Positions 26,168 to 36,519 of a stretch of 64,000 nt of DNA are shown here, one piece after another. The notes under the pieces were generated by a model that was not told the origin of the DNA, did no database searches, and was given only the letters and a program-made list of their open reading frames with translations. Origin of the DNA: Microbacterium lushaniae (GTDB taxonomy: Bacteria; Actinomycetota; Actinomycetes; Actinomycetales; Microbacteriaceae); contig NZ_CP044232.1 in NCBI RefSeq assembly GCF_008727775.1, positions 1,612,001 to 1,676,000 on the forward strand, read 5' to 3'. Within the stretch, counting starts at the first letter, position 1, and every line of letters starts with the position of its first letter. The translations under genes were made by a program, and so were the position numbers.

Positions 26168-26289
26168 ACCACAAGTGTCGCACCTACCTACGACACACGA
26201 TCGGGCGAGTGACCGCCTGGGGATAACTCGTCCCCGTCAGGCGTGGGGGAGAAGAGGTTCGACCGCCGGCCGCGGCGCGGAGGCCGAAC

Positions 26290-26895
26290 TCAGACCGCGG
26301 CGCCCACGTACGACAGCAGCCGGATGCGCTCGCGCTCGACGAGGAACGTGTGCGCCGACCCGTTGGGCAGGCGCTCGCCCTCGGCGGGCAGCTCGTCGCC
26401 CGTGGCGTGGCGGATGACCTGCCGGATGAGGGCGCCGTGGGCGACCGCGACGACCTGGGGCGCGCGGGGGGCGGTCGCGCGGCGCGCGTCGTCGACGGCG
26501 GTGCGGATGGCCCTCAGCGCCCGGTCCCGCACCTCGGGCCACGGCTCGGCGCCGGGCACCTGAGCGGTGCTCCACTGTCCCCACCGCTGGCGGAACACCG
26601 TCGCGTCCACCCCCTCGGCCTCTCCGTAGGAGCGCTCGCGCAGGCCGGGGTAGCGGTGCGGCTCGGGCACCCCGAGGACCTCGGCGATGATGTCGGCGGT
26701 CTCGGCGGCGCGCGACAGGTCGCTGGAGACCACCACGATGGGGGTGTCGAGTTCCCGATGCTCGGCCAGCAGCATCCCCGCCTCCCGCGCCTGGGCGCGT
26801 CCGGTGTCGTTGAGGGGGATGTCGGTGGAGCCCTGGATGAGGCCGTCGCGGTTCCAGTCGGTCTCGCCGTGGCGGATGAGGGTCAGGAGCGTCAC
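26290..26895 (-). CDS. Histidine phosphatase family protein
   Basis: The 201-residue protein has the catalytic LIRHGETDWNRDG at residues 6-18, LSRAAETADIIAEVL, the acidic region RERSYGEAEG, and the second His in VVAVAHGALIRQVI. It is a phosphoglycerate-mutase-like phosphatase. Candidates include a phosphatase of sugar or nucleotide intermediates; substrate not assignable. It lies 9 bp after the sirtuin gene on the same strand, so they are co-transcribed. Confidence 0.9.
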   Translation of the reverse strand: MTLLTLIRHGETDWNRDGLIQGSTDIPLNDTGRAQAREAGMLLAEHRELDTPIVVVSSDLSRAAETADIIAEVLGVPEPHRYPGLRERSYGEAEGVDATVFRQRWGQWSTAQVPGAEPWPEVRDRALRAIRTAVDDARRATAPRAPQVVAVAHGALIRQVIRHATGDELPAEGERLPNGSAHTFLVERERIRLLSYVGAAV

Positions 26896-26904
26896 CGCAC
26901 GAGC

Positions 26905-27771
26905 CTAACCGGCGTGCGCCTCCGACGTCCCTGTGAGCGCATCGCGCAGAGCGGCGAGGACCTCGCTCGTGCCCGCGTCGAACTTGATGCTCGCGCGGGC
27001 GTCTGCCCGTGTGGCACCCCGGTTGATGATCACGACGGGGATGCGGCGCCGCCGCGCCCGTTCGACCAGTCGGATGCCGGAGTTGACCACGAGGGACGAG
27101 CCGGCGACCACGAGCGCCTGGCTGGCGTGCACGAGCTGCTCGGCCTCGCGGAACTTCTCGGTGGGCACGAACTCGCCGAAGAACACCACGTCGGGTTTGA
27201 GCACGCCACCGCACACGGTGCAGGCCGGGATGCGGAACCCTTCGACCCGGTCGGGGCGCACGTCGCCGTCCGGGCCGAGCGGCAGGTCCTCGTCCACGCT
27301 CAGCCACGGATTGTCCGCTTCCACGCGGGCGGCCAGGTCACGCCGGTCGAACACCTGGCCGCAGTGCGTGCAGAACACGCGCCGCATGGTGCCGTGCAGC
27401 TCGACGACGCGGCTGCTGCCTGCCCGCAGATGGAGGCCGTCCACGTTCTGCGTCACGACCCCCGTGGCGACCCCGGCACGCTCCAGGTCGGCGATCGCGC
27501 GGTGTCCGGCGTTGGGCTCGGCCGCCGAGAAGGCGCGCCATCCGAGGTGGCTGCCGACCCAGTACCGGCGGCGCGCTTCTTCGCCGGCGAGGAACTGCTG
27601 CGCCGTCATCGGCGTGCGCACAGGCGCCCCTTCGCCGCGATAGTCGGGGATGCCCGAATCGGTGGAGACTCCGGCGCCGGTCAGGATCGCCAGCCGGCGG
27701 CCGCTCAGCAGGTCGATCGCGCGTTCGAGCGCATCAGCTGTCGCTGCATCCTGCGCGAACACTGCCGGCAC
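26905..27771 (-). CDS. NAD-dependent protein deacylase (Sir2 family)
   Basis: The 288-residue protein has [32 protein letters not shown] with the catalytic His in VELHGTM, the zinc pairs CTHCG and CTVCG, and VVFFGEFVP and [12 protein letters not shown] of the NAD fold. Sirtuins remove acyl groups from lysines. The GTG start at 27771 is chosen because GGGAGG lies 6 bp upstream. It diverges from the SpoU gene across 72 bp and is followed by the histidine phosphatase. Confidence 0.9.
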   Translation of the reverse strand: MPAVFAQDAATADALERAIDLLSGRRLAILTGAGVSTDSGIPDYRGEGAPVRTPMTAQQFLAGEEARRRYWVGSHLGWRAFSAAEPNAGHRAIADLERAGVATGVVTQNVDGLHLRAGSSRVVELHGTMRRVFCTHCGQVFDRRDLAARVEADNPWLSVDEDLPLGPDGDVRPDRVEGFRIPACTVCGGVLKPDVVFFGEFVPTEKFREAEQLVHASQALVVAGSSLVVNSGIRLVERARRRRIPVVIINRGATRADARASIKFDAGTSEVLAALRDALTGTSEAHAG

Positions 27772-27843
27772 GGGCCCACCTCCCTGTTCGAGTGTAGGCG
27801 CGCGGGACGGTGGGGCTGCCGTGCTGCTGGCAGAGTGGAGGGC

Positions 27844-28653
27844 ATGCGCATCGTCGAGATCGGGGACGCCGCCGACCCGCGGCTGGGCGACTACCGCGAC
27901 CTCACGGACGTGGCGCTGCGGCGCGTGCGGGAGCCGGCGGAGGGGCTGTACATCGCCGAGTCCGCCAAGGTGCTCGCGCGCGCCCTCGCGGCAGGTCACC
28001 GCCCGCGCTCGCTCCTCGTGCAGGACAAGTGGCTGGACGACGCGCGCGCGCTGCTCGCGGATGCCCCGGATGACGCGGTGCCGGTGTACGTCGTGCCCGA
28101 AGACGTCGCCGCCGGCGTGACGGGGTACGCGGTGCACCGCGGAGTCCTCGCCGCGATGCACCGCCCGCCGCTGCGCACCGTCGCTGACGTCGTGGCCGGC
28201 GCACGCCTGGTCGTGGTCTTGGAGGACATCGTCGATCACACCAACGTCGGGGCCGCCTTCCGCAGCGCCGCAGGCCTGGGCGCCGACGCCGTGCTCGTCA
28301 CGCCGCGGTGCGCCGATCCGCTGTACCGCCGCAGCGTGCGGGTGAGCATGGGCACCGTGTTCCAGGTGCCGTGGACGCGCCTGCCGGAATGGGATGAGGC
28401 CGGTCCGCTCCTGCACGAGGCGGGTCTGCACGTAGCGGCCCTCGCGCTGTCCGAGGAGGCCGTGCCGCTGGACGACTTCGCCGCCGGTCGTCCCGACCGC
28501 GTCGCGCTCCTCCTGGGCGCGGAGGGAGACGGACTGAGCAGGCGCGCTCTGGCAGCGGCGGACACGGTGGTGACCATCCCGATGGATGGGGGAGTGGACT
28601 CCCTCAACGTCGCCGCGGCATCCGCCGTCGCCCTGTGGGCGCTGCGGCACTAG
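27844..28653 (+). CDS. TrmH/SpoU family RNA 2'-O-methyltransferase
   Basis: The 269-residue protein shows an N-terminal substrate domain (EGLYIAESAKVLARAL) and the SPOUT knot: LVVVLEDIVDHTNVGAAFRSAAGLGADAVLV, LLLGAEGDGLS and IPMDGGVDSLNVAAASAVALW. It methylates a ribose in rRNA or tRNA using S-adenosylmethionine. The exact site cannot be told. Its stop codon shares CTAG with the stop of the convergent SGNH gene. Confidence 0.92.
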   Translation: MRIVEIGDAADPRLGDYRDLTDVALRRVREPAEGLYIAESAKVLARALAAGHRPRSLLVQDKWLDDARALLADAPDDAVPVYVVPEDVAAGVTGYAVHRGVLAAMHRPPLRTVADVVAGARLVVVLEDIVDHTNVGAAFRSAAGLGADAVLVTPRCADPLYRRSVRVSMGTVFQVPWTRLPEWDEAGPLLHEAGLHVAALALSEEAVPLDDFAAGRPDRVALLLGAEGDGLSRRALAAADTVVTIPMDGGVDSLNVAAASAVALWALRH

Positions 28654-29615
28654 CGGCCGCTGCCCTCCTCCTCGGAGCCGGTGCCCTCAGTCCGGGCCGC
28701 GCGGGCCCGCGCCTCGGCCTCGGCGGCGCGTACCCCCGCGGCGGCAGCGGCCTCGGCATCGGCGCCGGCTGCCGCCGCGGCGGCAGCGGCAGCGGCCGCG
28801 ACGACGGGGAGGGGCTCGGGGCGCTTGGGGCGGACGTGGTCGCCGGAGGACTGGTGCCGCAGGCGGCGCAGCGCCCACGGCACGAGGTGCTCACGCGCCC
28901 ACACCAGGTCGTTCGCGCGGGCCGCGCGCCACGTCATGGCGGGGAGCGGATCGGGCCGCATGGGCTGGAGGTCGTTCGGCACGTGCAGCGTGCGCAGCAC
29001 CATCCGGGCCACTTCGTGGTGCCCGAGGGAGTTGTAGTGCAGCCGGTCGTCGTCGAAGAACCTCATGTCCTGCACCGTCTTCAGCCCCCACTGATCGGCC
29101 ACGATGCAGTCGTTCGCCTCGGCGATGGCACGCACGTTCTCGTTGAAGATCGCGACCTTGCCCCGGATGCCACGGAACACCGGAGTGAAATTCGTGTCGA
29201 TGCCGGTGAACACGACGAGTGTCGCGCCGGTGGCCGACAGGCGCACGACCGCATCCTCGAACTGCTCGGCGACGGCGTCGGGATCGGAGCCCGGGCGGAT
29301 GACGTCGTTGCCGCCGGCGGAGAAGGTGACCAGGTCGGGATGGAGTTCGATCGCGGGCTCGATCTGGTCGGCCACGATCTGGCCGATGAGCTTTCCGCGC
29401 ACTGCGAGGTTGGCATAGGCGAAGTCGTCGACCTGTGCGGCGAGGACTTCGGCGACACGGTCGGCCCAGCCGCGATGGCCTCCGGGAGAACTCGGTTCGG
29501 GGTCGCCGATGCCTTCGGTGAATGAGTCGCCGATCGCGACATAACGCCGCCAGGGGTGCGGCGCGGTGCTTGTGGGGGTGGGATCTGGGGCAGGGACGTC
29601 GGGGTCAGTCGTCAT
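28650..29615 (-). CDS. SGNH/GDSL hydrolase with alanine-rich C-terminal tail
   Basis: The 321-residue protein carries block I AIGDSFTEGIGD (nucleophile Ser), the Gly block, FSAGGNDVIRP (Asn) and the late DxxHYN-type segment DDDRLHYNSLGHHEV. It is an esterase or lipase of the SGNH class with no signal peptide, so cytoplasmic. GGAGG lies 5 bp upstream of the ATG at 29615. The last 50-60 residues are almost pure Ala with Glu/Arg (a run of eleven Ala, then AEAEARARAARTE), likely a helical tail and unusual for the family. Confidence 0.87.
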   Translation of the reverse strand: MTTDPDVPAPDPTPTSTAPHPWRRYVAIGDSFTEGIGDPEPSSPGGHRGWADRVAEVLAAQVDDFAYANLAVRGKLIGQIVADQIEPAIELHPDLVTFSAGGNDVIRPGSDPDAVAEQFEDAVVRLSATGATLVVFTGIDTNFTPVFRGIRGKVAIFNENVRAIAEANDCIVADQWGLKTVQDMRFFDDDRLHYNSLGHHEVARMVLRTLHVPNDLQPMRPDPLPAMTWRAARANDLVWAREHLVPWALRRLRHQSSGDHVRPKRPEPLPVVAAAAAAAAAAAGADAEAAAAAGVRAAEAEARARAARTEGTGSEEEGSGR

Positions 29616-29742
29616 CGTTCCTCCGGTCATCCAGGCTACCGCCGACCCGCCGACATGCACACGGCGGGGCCTCCGCCGCCCGCGCGGAGGGGTCGGAAGC
29701 ATCGCTTAGGGTAGTGAGTCGCGCCGATCAGGAGAGGGAGGA

Positions 29743-31653
29743 ATGTTGGACGACGACCTGATCATCGCCTCCGAACATGCCTCCGATCCGGGTGCCGGAA
29801 CCGCGCACGGAGACGGCTCGCACGAGCACGAAGGGCACTTCGGCAGCTTCGCCGCCGAGCACCTCTCGCCCACCTACCCCCAGCGTGCGCCGTGGGGCAC
29901 CGCTCAGCGACTGCGCGCCTGGCAGGCCGAGGCGCTCGACGTCTATTTCGGCTGCGACGGCCCCGACGGGGTCGGCAAGGGGCCGCGCGACTTCCTGGCC
30001 GCCGCGACCCCCGGTGCCGGCAAGACGACCTTCGCACTGCGCCTGGCGAGCGAGCTCGTGCGCCGCGGCGTGGTGGACCGCATCGTCGTGGTCGCCCCCA
30101 CCGAGCACCTCAAGACCCAGTGGGCCGACGCCGCCGCGCGTGTCGGGATCCGCCTCGACCCGGCCTTCAGCAACCGGCATGCCGCGCCGTCGCGGCAGTA
30201 CCACGGGGTGGCCGTGACGTACGCGCAGGTCGCGGTGAACGCATCCGTGCACGAACGCCTGACGCTGGACGCGCGCACGCTGGTCATCCTCGACGAGGTG
30301 CACCACGGCGGTGACGCGCTCAGCTGGGGCGACGCCCTGCGTCAGGCGTACCGCCGCGCCACGCGGCGCCTGCTGCTGTCGGGCACGCCCTTCCGCAGCG
30401 ACACGGCCCCGATCCCGTTCGTGGAGTACCACCCCGACGCCAAGGGTATCCGGGTCTCCCGCACCGACTACGCCTACGGATACCGGCGCGCGCTGGAGGA
30501 CGGCGTCGTGCGCCCGGTGATGTTCCTCGTGTACGCCGGGCAGATGCGGTGGCGGACGAAGGCCGGCGACGAGATGGAGGCGCATCTCGGGCAGGACAAC
30601 ACCAAGGACATCACCTCGCAGGCCTGGCGGACGGCGCTGGATCCCAACGGGGAGTGGATCCCGGCCGTCCTGCGTTCGGCCGACCGGCGCCTGACCGAGG
30701 TGCGCCAGCACATCCCCGATGCCGGGGGACTGGTCATCGCGACCGACCAGACGGCCGCCAGGGCGTACGCCGCGATCCTCGCCGACGTCACCGGCGAGCA
30801 GCCCACCGTCGTCCTCTCCGACGAGGCGGAGGCCTCTTCCCGCATCGAGCAGTTCTCCCAGAGCACGAGCCGGTGGATGGTCGCGGTGCGCATGGTGTCG
30901 GAGGGCGTGGACGTGCCGCGGCTTGCCGTCGGGGTGTACGCGACGTCGGCGGCGACGCCGCTGTTCTTCGCGCAGGCCATCGGGCGCTTCGTGCGTGCGC
31001 GGCGGCGCGGCGAGACGGCGAGCATCTTCCTGCCGAACGTTCCGATCCTCCTGGCCCTCGCCGGCGAGCTCGAACGCCAGCGCGACCACGCGCTGGACCG
31101 CGACTCCGACGATGACCAGTGGAACGCCGAAGAAGACATGATGGACGCGGCGGAGCGCGAGGAGAAGGCCTCCGACGGGCTCACCGAGGAGTTCACCTTC
31201 CAGGCCCTCGGGTCGCACGCGCACTTCGACCGCGTCGTTTTCGACGGCAAGGACTTCGGTCAGCTGGCCGTGCCCGGCACCCCGGAGGAGGAGGAGTTCC
31301 TCGGCATCCCCGGCCTGCTCGAACCCGACCAGGTGCACGAGGTGCTCATGTCGCGCGTGTCCCGCCAGTCGCGCCACCGCACCGCCCGTGAGGCGCGCGA
31401 ATCCGCCGCGCCGGCGGAGGGCGCGGCGGCGGCACCGGAATCGACGCTGCCGCAGCCGCTGCATCGTTCGCTGAAGGAGCAGCGGCAGCTGCTCAACAGC
31501 CTCGTCGGGCTCTACGCGCGGCAGACCGGTGAGGCGCACGGCCTCGTGCATGCAGAGCTGCGCCGGCTGTGCGGGGGCCCGGCCGTCTCGCACGCGACCG
31601 TGGCGCAGCTGCAGGCGCGCATCGAACTGCTGCGCCGCCGCGTGCACTCGTGA
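29743..31653 (+). CDS. SF2 DEAD/DEAH-box helicase
   Basis: The 636-residue protein shows motif I TPGAGKTT near residue 88, motif Ia VVAPTEHLKTQW, motif II LDEVHHGG, motif III LLSGTPFRSD, and in the second lobe VRMVSEGVDVPRLAVGVYAT and QAIGRFVRAR (motifs V and VI). The N-terminal 35 residues are acidic and His-rich. The C-terminal part after residue 460 is charged and not recognised. GAGAGGGAGG precedes the ATG. It may act on DNA or RNA; its overlap with the small SRPBCC-like gene suggests a joint unit. Confidence 0.9.
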   Translation: MLDDDLIIASEHASDPGAGTAHGDGSHEHEGHFGSFAAEHLSPTYPQRAPWGTAQRLRAWQAEALDVYFGCDGPDGVGKGPRDFLAAATPGAGKTTFALRLASELVRRGVVDRIVVVAPTEHLKTQWADAAARVGIRLDPAFSNRHAAPSRQYHGVAVTYAQVAVNASVHERLTLDARTLVILDEVHHGGDALSWGDALRQAYRRATRRLLLSGTPFRSDTAPIPFVEYHPDAKGIRVSRTDYAYGYRRALEDGVVRPVMFLVYAGQMRWRTKAGDEMEAHLGQDNTKDITSQAWRTALDPNGEWIPAVLRSADRRLTEVRQHIPDAGGLVIATDQTAARAYAAILADVTGEQPTVVLSDEAEASSRIEQFSQSTSRWMVAVRMVSEGVDVPRLAVGVYATSAATPLFFAQAIGRFVRARRRGETASIFLPNVPILLALAGELERQRDHALDRDSDDDQWNAEEDMMDAAEREEKASDGLTEEFTFQALGSHAHFDRVVFDGKDFGQLAVPGTPEEEEFLGIPGLLEPDQVHEVLMSRVSRQSRHRTAREARESAAPAEGAAAAPESTLPQPLHRSLKEQRQLLNSLVGLYARQTGEAHGLVHAELRRLCGGPAVSHATVAQLQARIELLRRRVHS

Positions 31654-32174
31654 GAGCCCGCCGCTACGACTTCACGTCGCGCTGGCGGGTGGCCGCCGAA
31701 GCGCCGCTGTGCTGGGCCGCGGCCGAACGGATGCTCCGCCCGGGCGCGGCGACGTGGTGGCCCGGCGTTCGCGTGGCCGATGCGCCGAGCCGGATGGCAC
31801 CGGGGGAGCGGATCACCCTGGTGGTGCGCAGCCCCTTCGGCTACCGCCTGCGCGTGCACCTGACGCTCGTGGACGTGTCGCCCGGTCGCCGACTCGTGGT
31901 CCGAAGCGGCGGCGACCTCGCCGGTGCGGGAACGGTGGATCTGATCCCGGTGGGGGCAGCGGCCACCGAGATCACGCTGCGATGGCAGGTGTCGACCCGG
32001 CGATGGTGGATGAACGCGACCGCCACTGTGCTGCATCCCGCCTTCGTCGCCGCGCACGCGGTCGTCATGAGGACCGGCGAGCGGGGCCTGCGCCGGGAGG
32101 TGGCGCGCGCTTCGGAGCCCCGAAATGCTGGCAGTTCCGCACTCGCGCCGGGCCTGCCTGCGCCGCCCGGATAG
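31650..32174 (+). CDS. SRPBCC-like protein of unknown function
   Basis: The GTG overlaps the helicase stop (GTGA), giving 174 residues. YDFTSRWRVAAEAPLCWAAAERMLRPG resembles the first strand and helices of the SRPBCC/polyketide-cyclase fold, and the alternating strands later fit (LVVRSGGDLAGAGTVDL, TEITLRWQVSTRRWWM). Such proteins bind hydrophobic ligands; none can be named. The last 25 residues are low complexity. Confidence 0.6.
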   Translation: MRARRYDFTSRWRVAAEAPLCWAAAERMLRPGAATWWPGVRVADAPSRMAPGERITLVVRSPFGYRLRVHLTLVDVSPGRRLVVRSGGDLAGAGTVDLIPVGAAATEITLRWQVSTRRWWMNATATVLHPAFVAAHAVVMRTGERGLRREVARASEPRNAGSSALAPGLPAPPG

Positions 32175-32207
32175 CGTGGAAGCATCCCCACCAGATCGGA
32201 GCCTGTC

Positions 32208-33299
32208 GTGACGCGCGCCCCATCCGCCCCGACCGAGCGAGACCGGCGTCGCTGGATGCGGTATCTCGTCGACGAGCGGGCCGAGGCGGGCCTGTACCGC
32301 GAGCTGGCCACCCGCCGCGACGGCGAAGAGCGCGACATCCTGCAGGCCCTCGCCGACGCGGAGGATCGCCACGCCGCGCACTGGCTGGACCTGCTCGGCG
32401 GCGAGCCCGCGCGATTGCCGCGCCCGGGAGCGGGCACACGCCTGCTGACGTGGATGGCGCGACGGTTCGGGTGGCTGTTCGTCCTCGCCCTGGCCCAGAA
32501 CGCGGAGGCGCGCTCGCCCTACGACGACGAGCCGTACGCGTCGGCGGCGATGGCTGCGGACGAGAAGGTGCACCACGAGGTGGTGCGCGGACTCGCCGCG
32601 CGGGGGCGCCGGCGGCTTTCCGGCACGTTCCGCGCCGCGGTGTTCGGTGCCAACGACGGGCTCGTCTCCAACCTGGCGCTCGTCCTCGGCATCGGGGCGA
32701 CCGGTGTCGCGCCGGCTTTCGTGCTCTTCAGCGGCATCGCCGGGCTCCTCGCCGGGGCGCTGTCCATGGCGGCGGGCGAGTTCGTCTCGGTGCGGTCGCA
32801 GCGCGAGCTGCTGCAGGCCACCGAGCCCAACGAGTACGCCGACGAGGCCCTGCCGCACCTCGACCTGGACGCCAACGAGCTGGCCCTCGTGTATCGCACG
32901 CGCGGGCTGCCGGCCGCGGAGTCCCTGGCCCGGGCGCGCCGGGTCGTCGCCGCCGCGCAGGAGACCGGCCGCGGCGCCCCGCGTGCGGGGGAGCCGGCCA
33001 GCCCCGACGCGCACGAGATCGTCGGCGGCGCATGGCGCGCCGCCGCCTCGAGCTTCCTCTTCTTCGCCTCCGGCGCCGTGCTGCCGGTGCTGCCGTGGGT
33101 CTTCGGGCTCTCCGGACCGGTCGCGATCGTTGTGGCCCTCGTGCTGGTCGGGCTCGCGCTCCTGGGCACCGGCGCCACCGTGGGGCTGCTGTCGGGCGCG
33201 TCGCCGCTGCGCCGCGCGCTGCGTCAGCTGCTCATCGGCTACGGCGCGGCCGCCGTCACGTACGTCCTCGGGCTGGCCTTCGGCGTCGCGGTGGCGTGA
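32208..33299 (+). CDS. Ferritin-like/VIT1 membrane fusion (MbfA-like metal exporter)
   Basis: The 363-residue protein joins an N-terminal ferritin/rubrerythrin-like helical domain (about residues 10-130; Glu/His in EDRHAAHW and DEKVHHEV) to a VIT1/CCC1 membrane domain (FGANDGLVSNLALVLGIGATG, GLLAGALSMAAGEFVSVRSQ, then three C-terminal helices). This layout is that of MbfA, which exports iron and guards against peroxide; manganese is an alternative. GTG start at 32208 without a strong ribosome site. Confidence 0.88.
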   Translation: MTRAPSAPTERDRRRWMRYLVDERAEAGLYRELATRRDGEERDILQALADAEDRHAAHWLDLLGGEPARLPRPGAGTRLLTWMARRFGWLFVLALAQNAEARSPYDDEPYASAAMAADEKVHHEVVRGLAARGRRRLSGTFRAAVFGANDGLVSNLALVLGIGATGVAPAFVLFSGIAGLLAGALSMAAGEFVSVRSQRELLQATEPNEYADEALPHLDLDANELALVYRTRGLPAAESLARARRVVAAAQETGRGAPRAGEPASPDAHEIVGGAWRAAASSFLFFASGAVLPVLPWVFGLSGPVAIVVALVLVGLALLGTGATVGLLSGASPLRRALRQLLIGYGAAAVTYVLGLAFGVAVA

Positions 33300-33305
33300 C
33301 CCGAA

Positions 33306-33479
33306 GGCTCAGATGTGGCCGAGGGCCAGCGCCCGGCCGGTGTCGTTCAGAACTCAGGAGAATCCGGCGGTTTGGGGGCGCCCGGGGACGCGGGGTGTCG
33401 GATTCTCCTGAGTTCTGCGCGTTGGCGGCGGGAGCTCAGGAGAATCCGCGGTGTCGTGGCTCTGAGGCCGGGATGCGGC
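33306..33479. repeat. Intergenic repeat cluster with duplicated end of gdhA
   Basis: Between the VIT1 gene and gdhA lie 183 bp of structured DNA. GGCTCAGATGTG-G-CCGAGGGCCAGC at 33306-33330 repeats the end of gdhA at 33480-33504 with one mismatch in 25. A perfect 19-bp inverted repeat follows: CAGAACTCAGGAGAATCCG at 33348-33366 and its complement at 33399-33417. A third partial copy, GCTCAGGAGAATCCG, lies at 33434-33448. The palindrome could act as a transcription stop for the VIT1 gene or as a dispersed REP-like element. Confidence 0.75.
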
Positions 33480-33482
33480 GGC

Positions 33483-34901
<1,419 letters not shown>

Positions 34902-34960
34902 CTATCCCCACACCGTCCCAGCGAGAAACCGGAGAGTCGGACGACCCGGTCCGGAAACGG

Positions 34961-34988
34961 GAAAAGGGCCCCTCACGGGACCCTTTTC
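34961..34988 (-). terminator. Hairpin terminator downstream of tRNA-Leu
   Basis: GAAAAGGG and CCCTTTTC form a perfect 8-bp stem enclosing a 12-base loop with partial further pairing, 6 bp after the tRNA 3' end. On the minus strand it ends tRNA transcription and separates it from gdhA, whose start lies 130 bp further. Confidence 0.7.
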
Positions 34989-34994
34989 ACTCTG

Positions 34995-35079
34995 TGCGCG
35001 AGGGGGGACTTGAACCCCCACGCCCTATACGGGCACTAGCACCTCAAGCTAGCGCGTCTACCTATTCCGCCACCCGCGC
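34995..35079 (-). tRNA. tRNA-Leu, anticodon GAG
   Basis: The minus strand gives an 85-base tRNA: acceptor GCGCGGG pairing with CTCGCGC (one G-U), D-arm GGCGGAATAGGTAGACGC, anticodon stem CTAGC/GCTAG around the loop TTGAGGT, a long variable arm typical of Leu/Ser, and T-arm GGGGGTTCAAGTCCCCC. The anticodon GAG reads CUC and CUU. No CCA is encoded; the discriminator base is A. Confidence 0.96.
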
Positions 35080-35208
35080 ATGGGTGAGTTGCTTTCGCAA
35101 CGAAGATCGAGATTAGCACGTCGGACGGACGCGCCGATAATCGTCGGCGCGCCCGCGCCGCGTCGCACGGGGAACGGGGCGGGTGCACGCGGCCGGTAGC
35201 GTAGGCGC

Positions 35209-36510
35209 ATGTCTTCGAGCGAGTCCGCGCACCCCGAGGTCGCCCGCATCGCCGCCGACCTGATCCGCTTCGACACGTCCAACTACGGCGGCGGACGCGC
35301 CGAGGGGGAGCGGGAGGCCGCCGAGTACGTCGGCGCCTATCTGGAGGGCCTGGGGCTGCGCCCGGAGTACTACGAGCCGATCCCGCGCCGGACGAACGTC
35401 TCCGCCCGTGTGCCCGGCCGCGACCCGAGCAAGCCCGCCCTGGTCCTGCACGGGCACCTCGACGTCGTGCCCGCCATCGCGGAGGACTGGAGCGTCGATC
35501 CGTTCGCGGGCGAGATCCGCGACGGCGTGCTGTGGGGGCGCGGCGCGGTGGACATGAAGGACATGGATGCCATGATCCTCACGTCCGTGGCCGACATCCT
35601 GCGCGCCGGCGAACAGCCCGAACGCGATCTGGTGCTGACCTTCTTCGCCGACGAGGAGAACGGCGGCGTGGAGGGCTCCGCGCTGGTCGTGCGCGACCGG
35701 CCGGAGTGGTTCGCCGGAGCCACCCAGGCCATCAGCGAGGTCGGTGGATACTCCATCCCCGTCGGCGAGGGCCGCGCCTACCTGCTGCAGGTGGGGGAGA
35801 AGGCCCTCATCTGGATCCGGCTCGTCGCGCGCGGGCGGGCCGGTCACGGCAGCCGGCTGCATCCCGACAACGCCGTCACCGCCCTCGCCGAGGCGGTCGC
35901 CGCCCTCGGGCGCACGGCATGGCCGGTGCGGCTGACCGACACCACCACGCAGTTCCTCGCGGGCCTGGAGCGGCTCACCGGCGACGACGCCGGCGACCCC
36001 GACGCCCTCGCCGACCGCGCGGGGGACAGCGCGCCGTTCCTGCGCTCGACGCTGCGCACCACGGCGAACCCCACCGGGCTGACCGCCGGCTACAAGCACA
36101 ACGTCATCCCCGACCGCGCGGAGGCGCTCGTGGACGTGCGTGCACTTCCGGGCACCGAAGCTGCCGTGCTGGCGCAGATCCGTGAGGTCGTCGGCCCCCA
36201 CGTGGACGTGGAGATCGTCCACCAGGACATCGGGCTCGAGGTGCCCTTCCGGGGCGACCTCGTCGACGCGATGGTCGCGGCGCTGGACCGCGCAGACCCG
36301 GGCGTGCCGGTCCTGCCGTACCTCATGGGCGGGGGCACCGACAACAAGGCGCTGTCGACGCTCGGGATCGACGGCTACGGCTTCGCGCCGTTGCGCCTGC
36401 CGGCCGACCTCGACTTCACCGGTATGTTCCACGGTGTCGATGAGCGCGTCCCCGTCGACGCGCTCGTCTTCGGCCAGCACGTGCTCACCGATCTCCTCCG
36501 GACCTACTGA
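35209..36510 (+). CDS. M20 family metallopeptidase
   Basis: The 433-residue protein has VLHGHLDVVPA (metal His), WGRGAVDMKDMDA (bridging Asp), FADEENGGVEG (catalytic Glu and metal Glu), GRAGHGSRLHPDNAV in the lid domain, and a late GGTDNKAL. M20 dipeptidases or amidases hydrolyse peptides or acylated amino acids. It is similar in size and place to mycobacterial Rv2141c (DapE2-like). It is followed by uppP at 9 bp; the two form a unit. Confidence 0.9.
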   Translation: MSSSESAHPEVARIAADLIRFDTSNYGGGRAEGEREAAEYVGAYLEGLGLRPEYYEPIPRRTNVSARVPGRDPSKPALVLHGHLDVVPAIAEDWSVDPFAGEIRDGVLWGRGAVDMKDMDAMILTSVADILRAGEQPERDLVLTFFADEENGGVEGSALVVRDRPEWFAGATQAISEVGGYSIPVGEGRAYLLQVGEKALIWIRLVARGRAGHGSRLHPDNAVTALAEAVAALGRTAWPVRLTDTTTQFLAGLERLTGDDAGDPDALADRAGDSAPFLRSTLRTTANPTGLTAGYKHNVIPDRAEALVDVRALPGTEAAVLAQIREVVGPHVDVEIVHQDIGLEVPFRGDLVDAMVAALDRADPGVPVLPYLMGGGTDNKALSTLGIDGYGFAPLRLPADLDFTGMFHGVDERVPVDALVFGQHVLTDLLRTY

Positions 36511-36519
36511 AAGGCGCGC

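Noticed and set aside
29728..31647. 639-residue frame opposite the helicase
   Set aside because: Antisense shadow; all helicase motifs lie on the plus strand.
33348..33448. IS element ends around the 19-bp inverted repeat
   Set aside because: Only 32 bp lie between the arms, with no transposase; a REP-like palindrome fits better.
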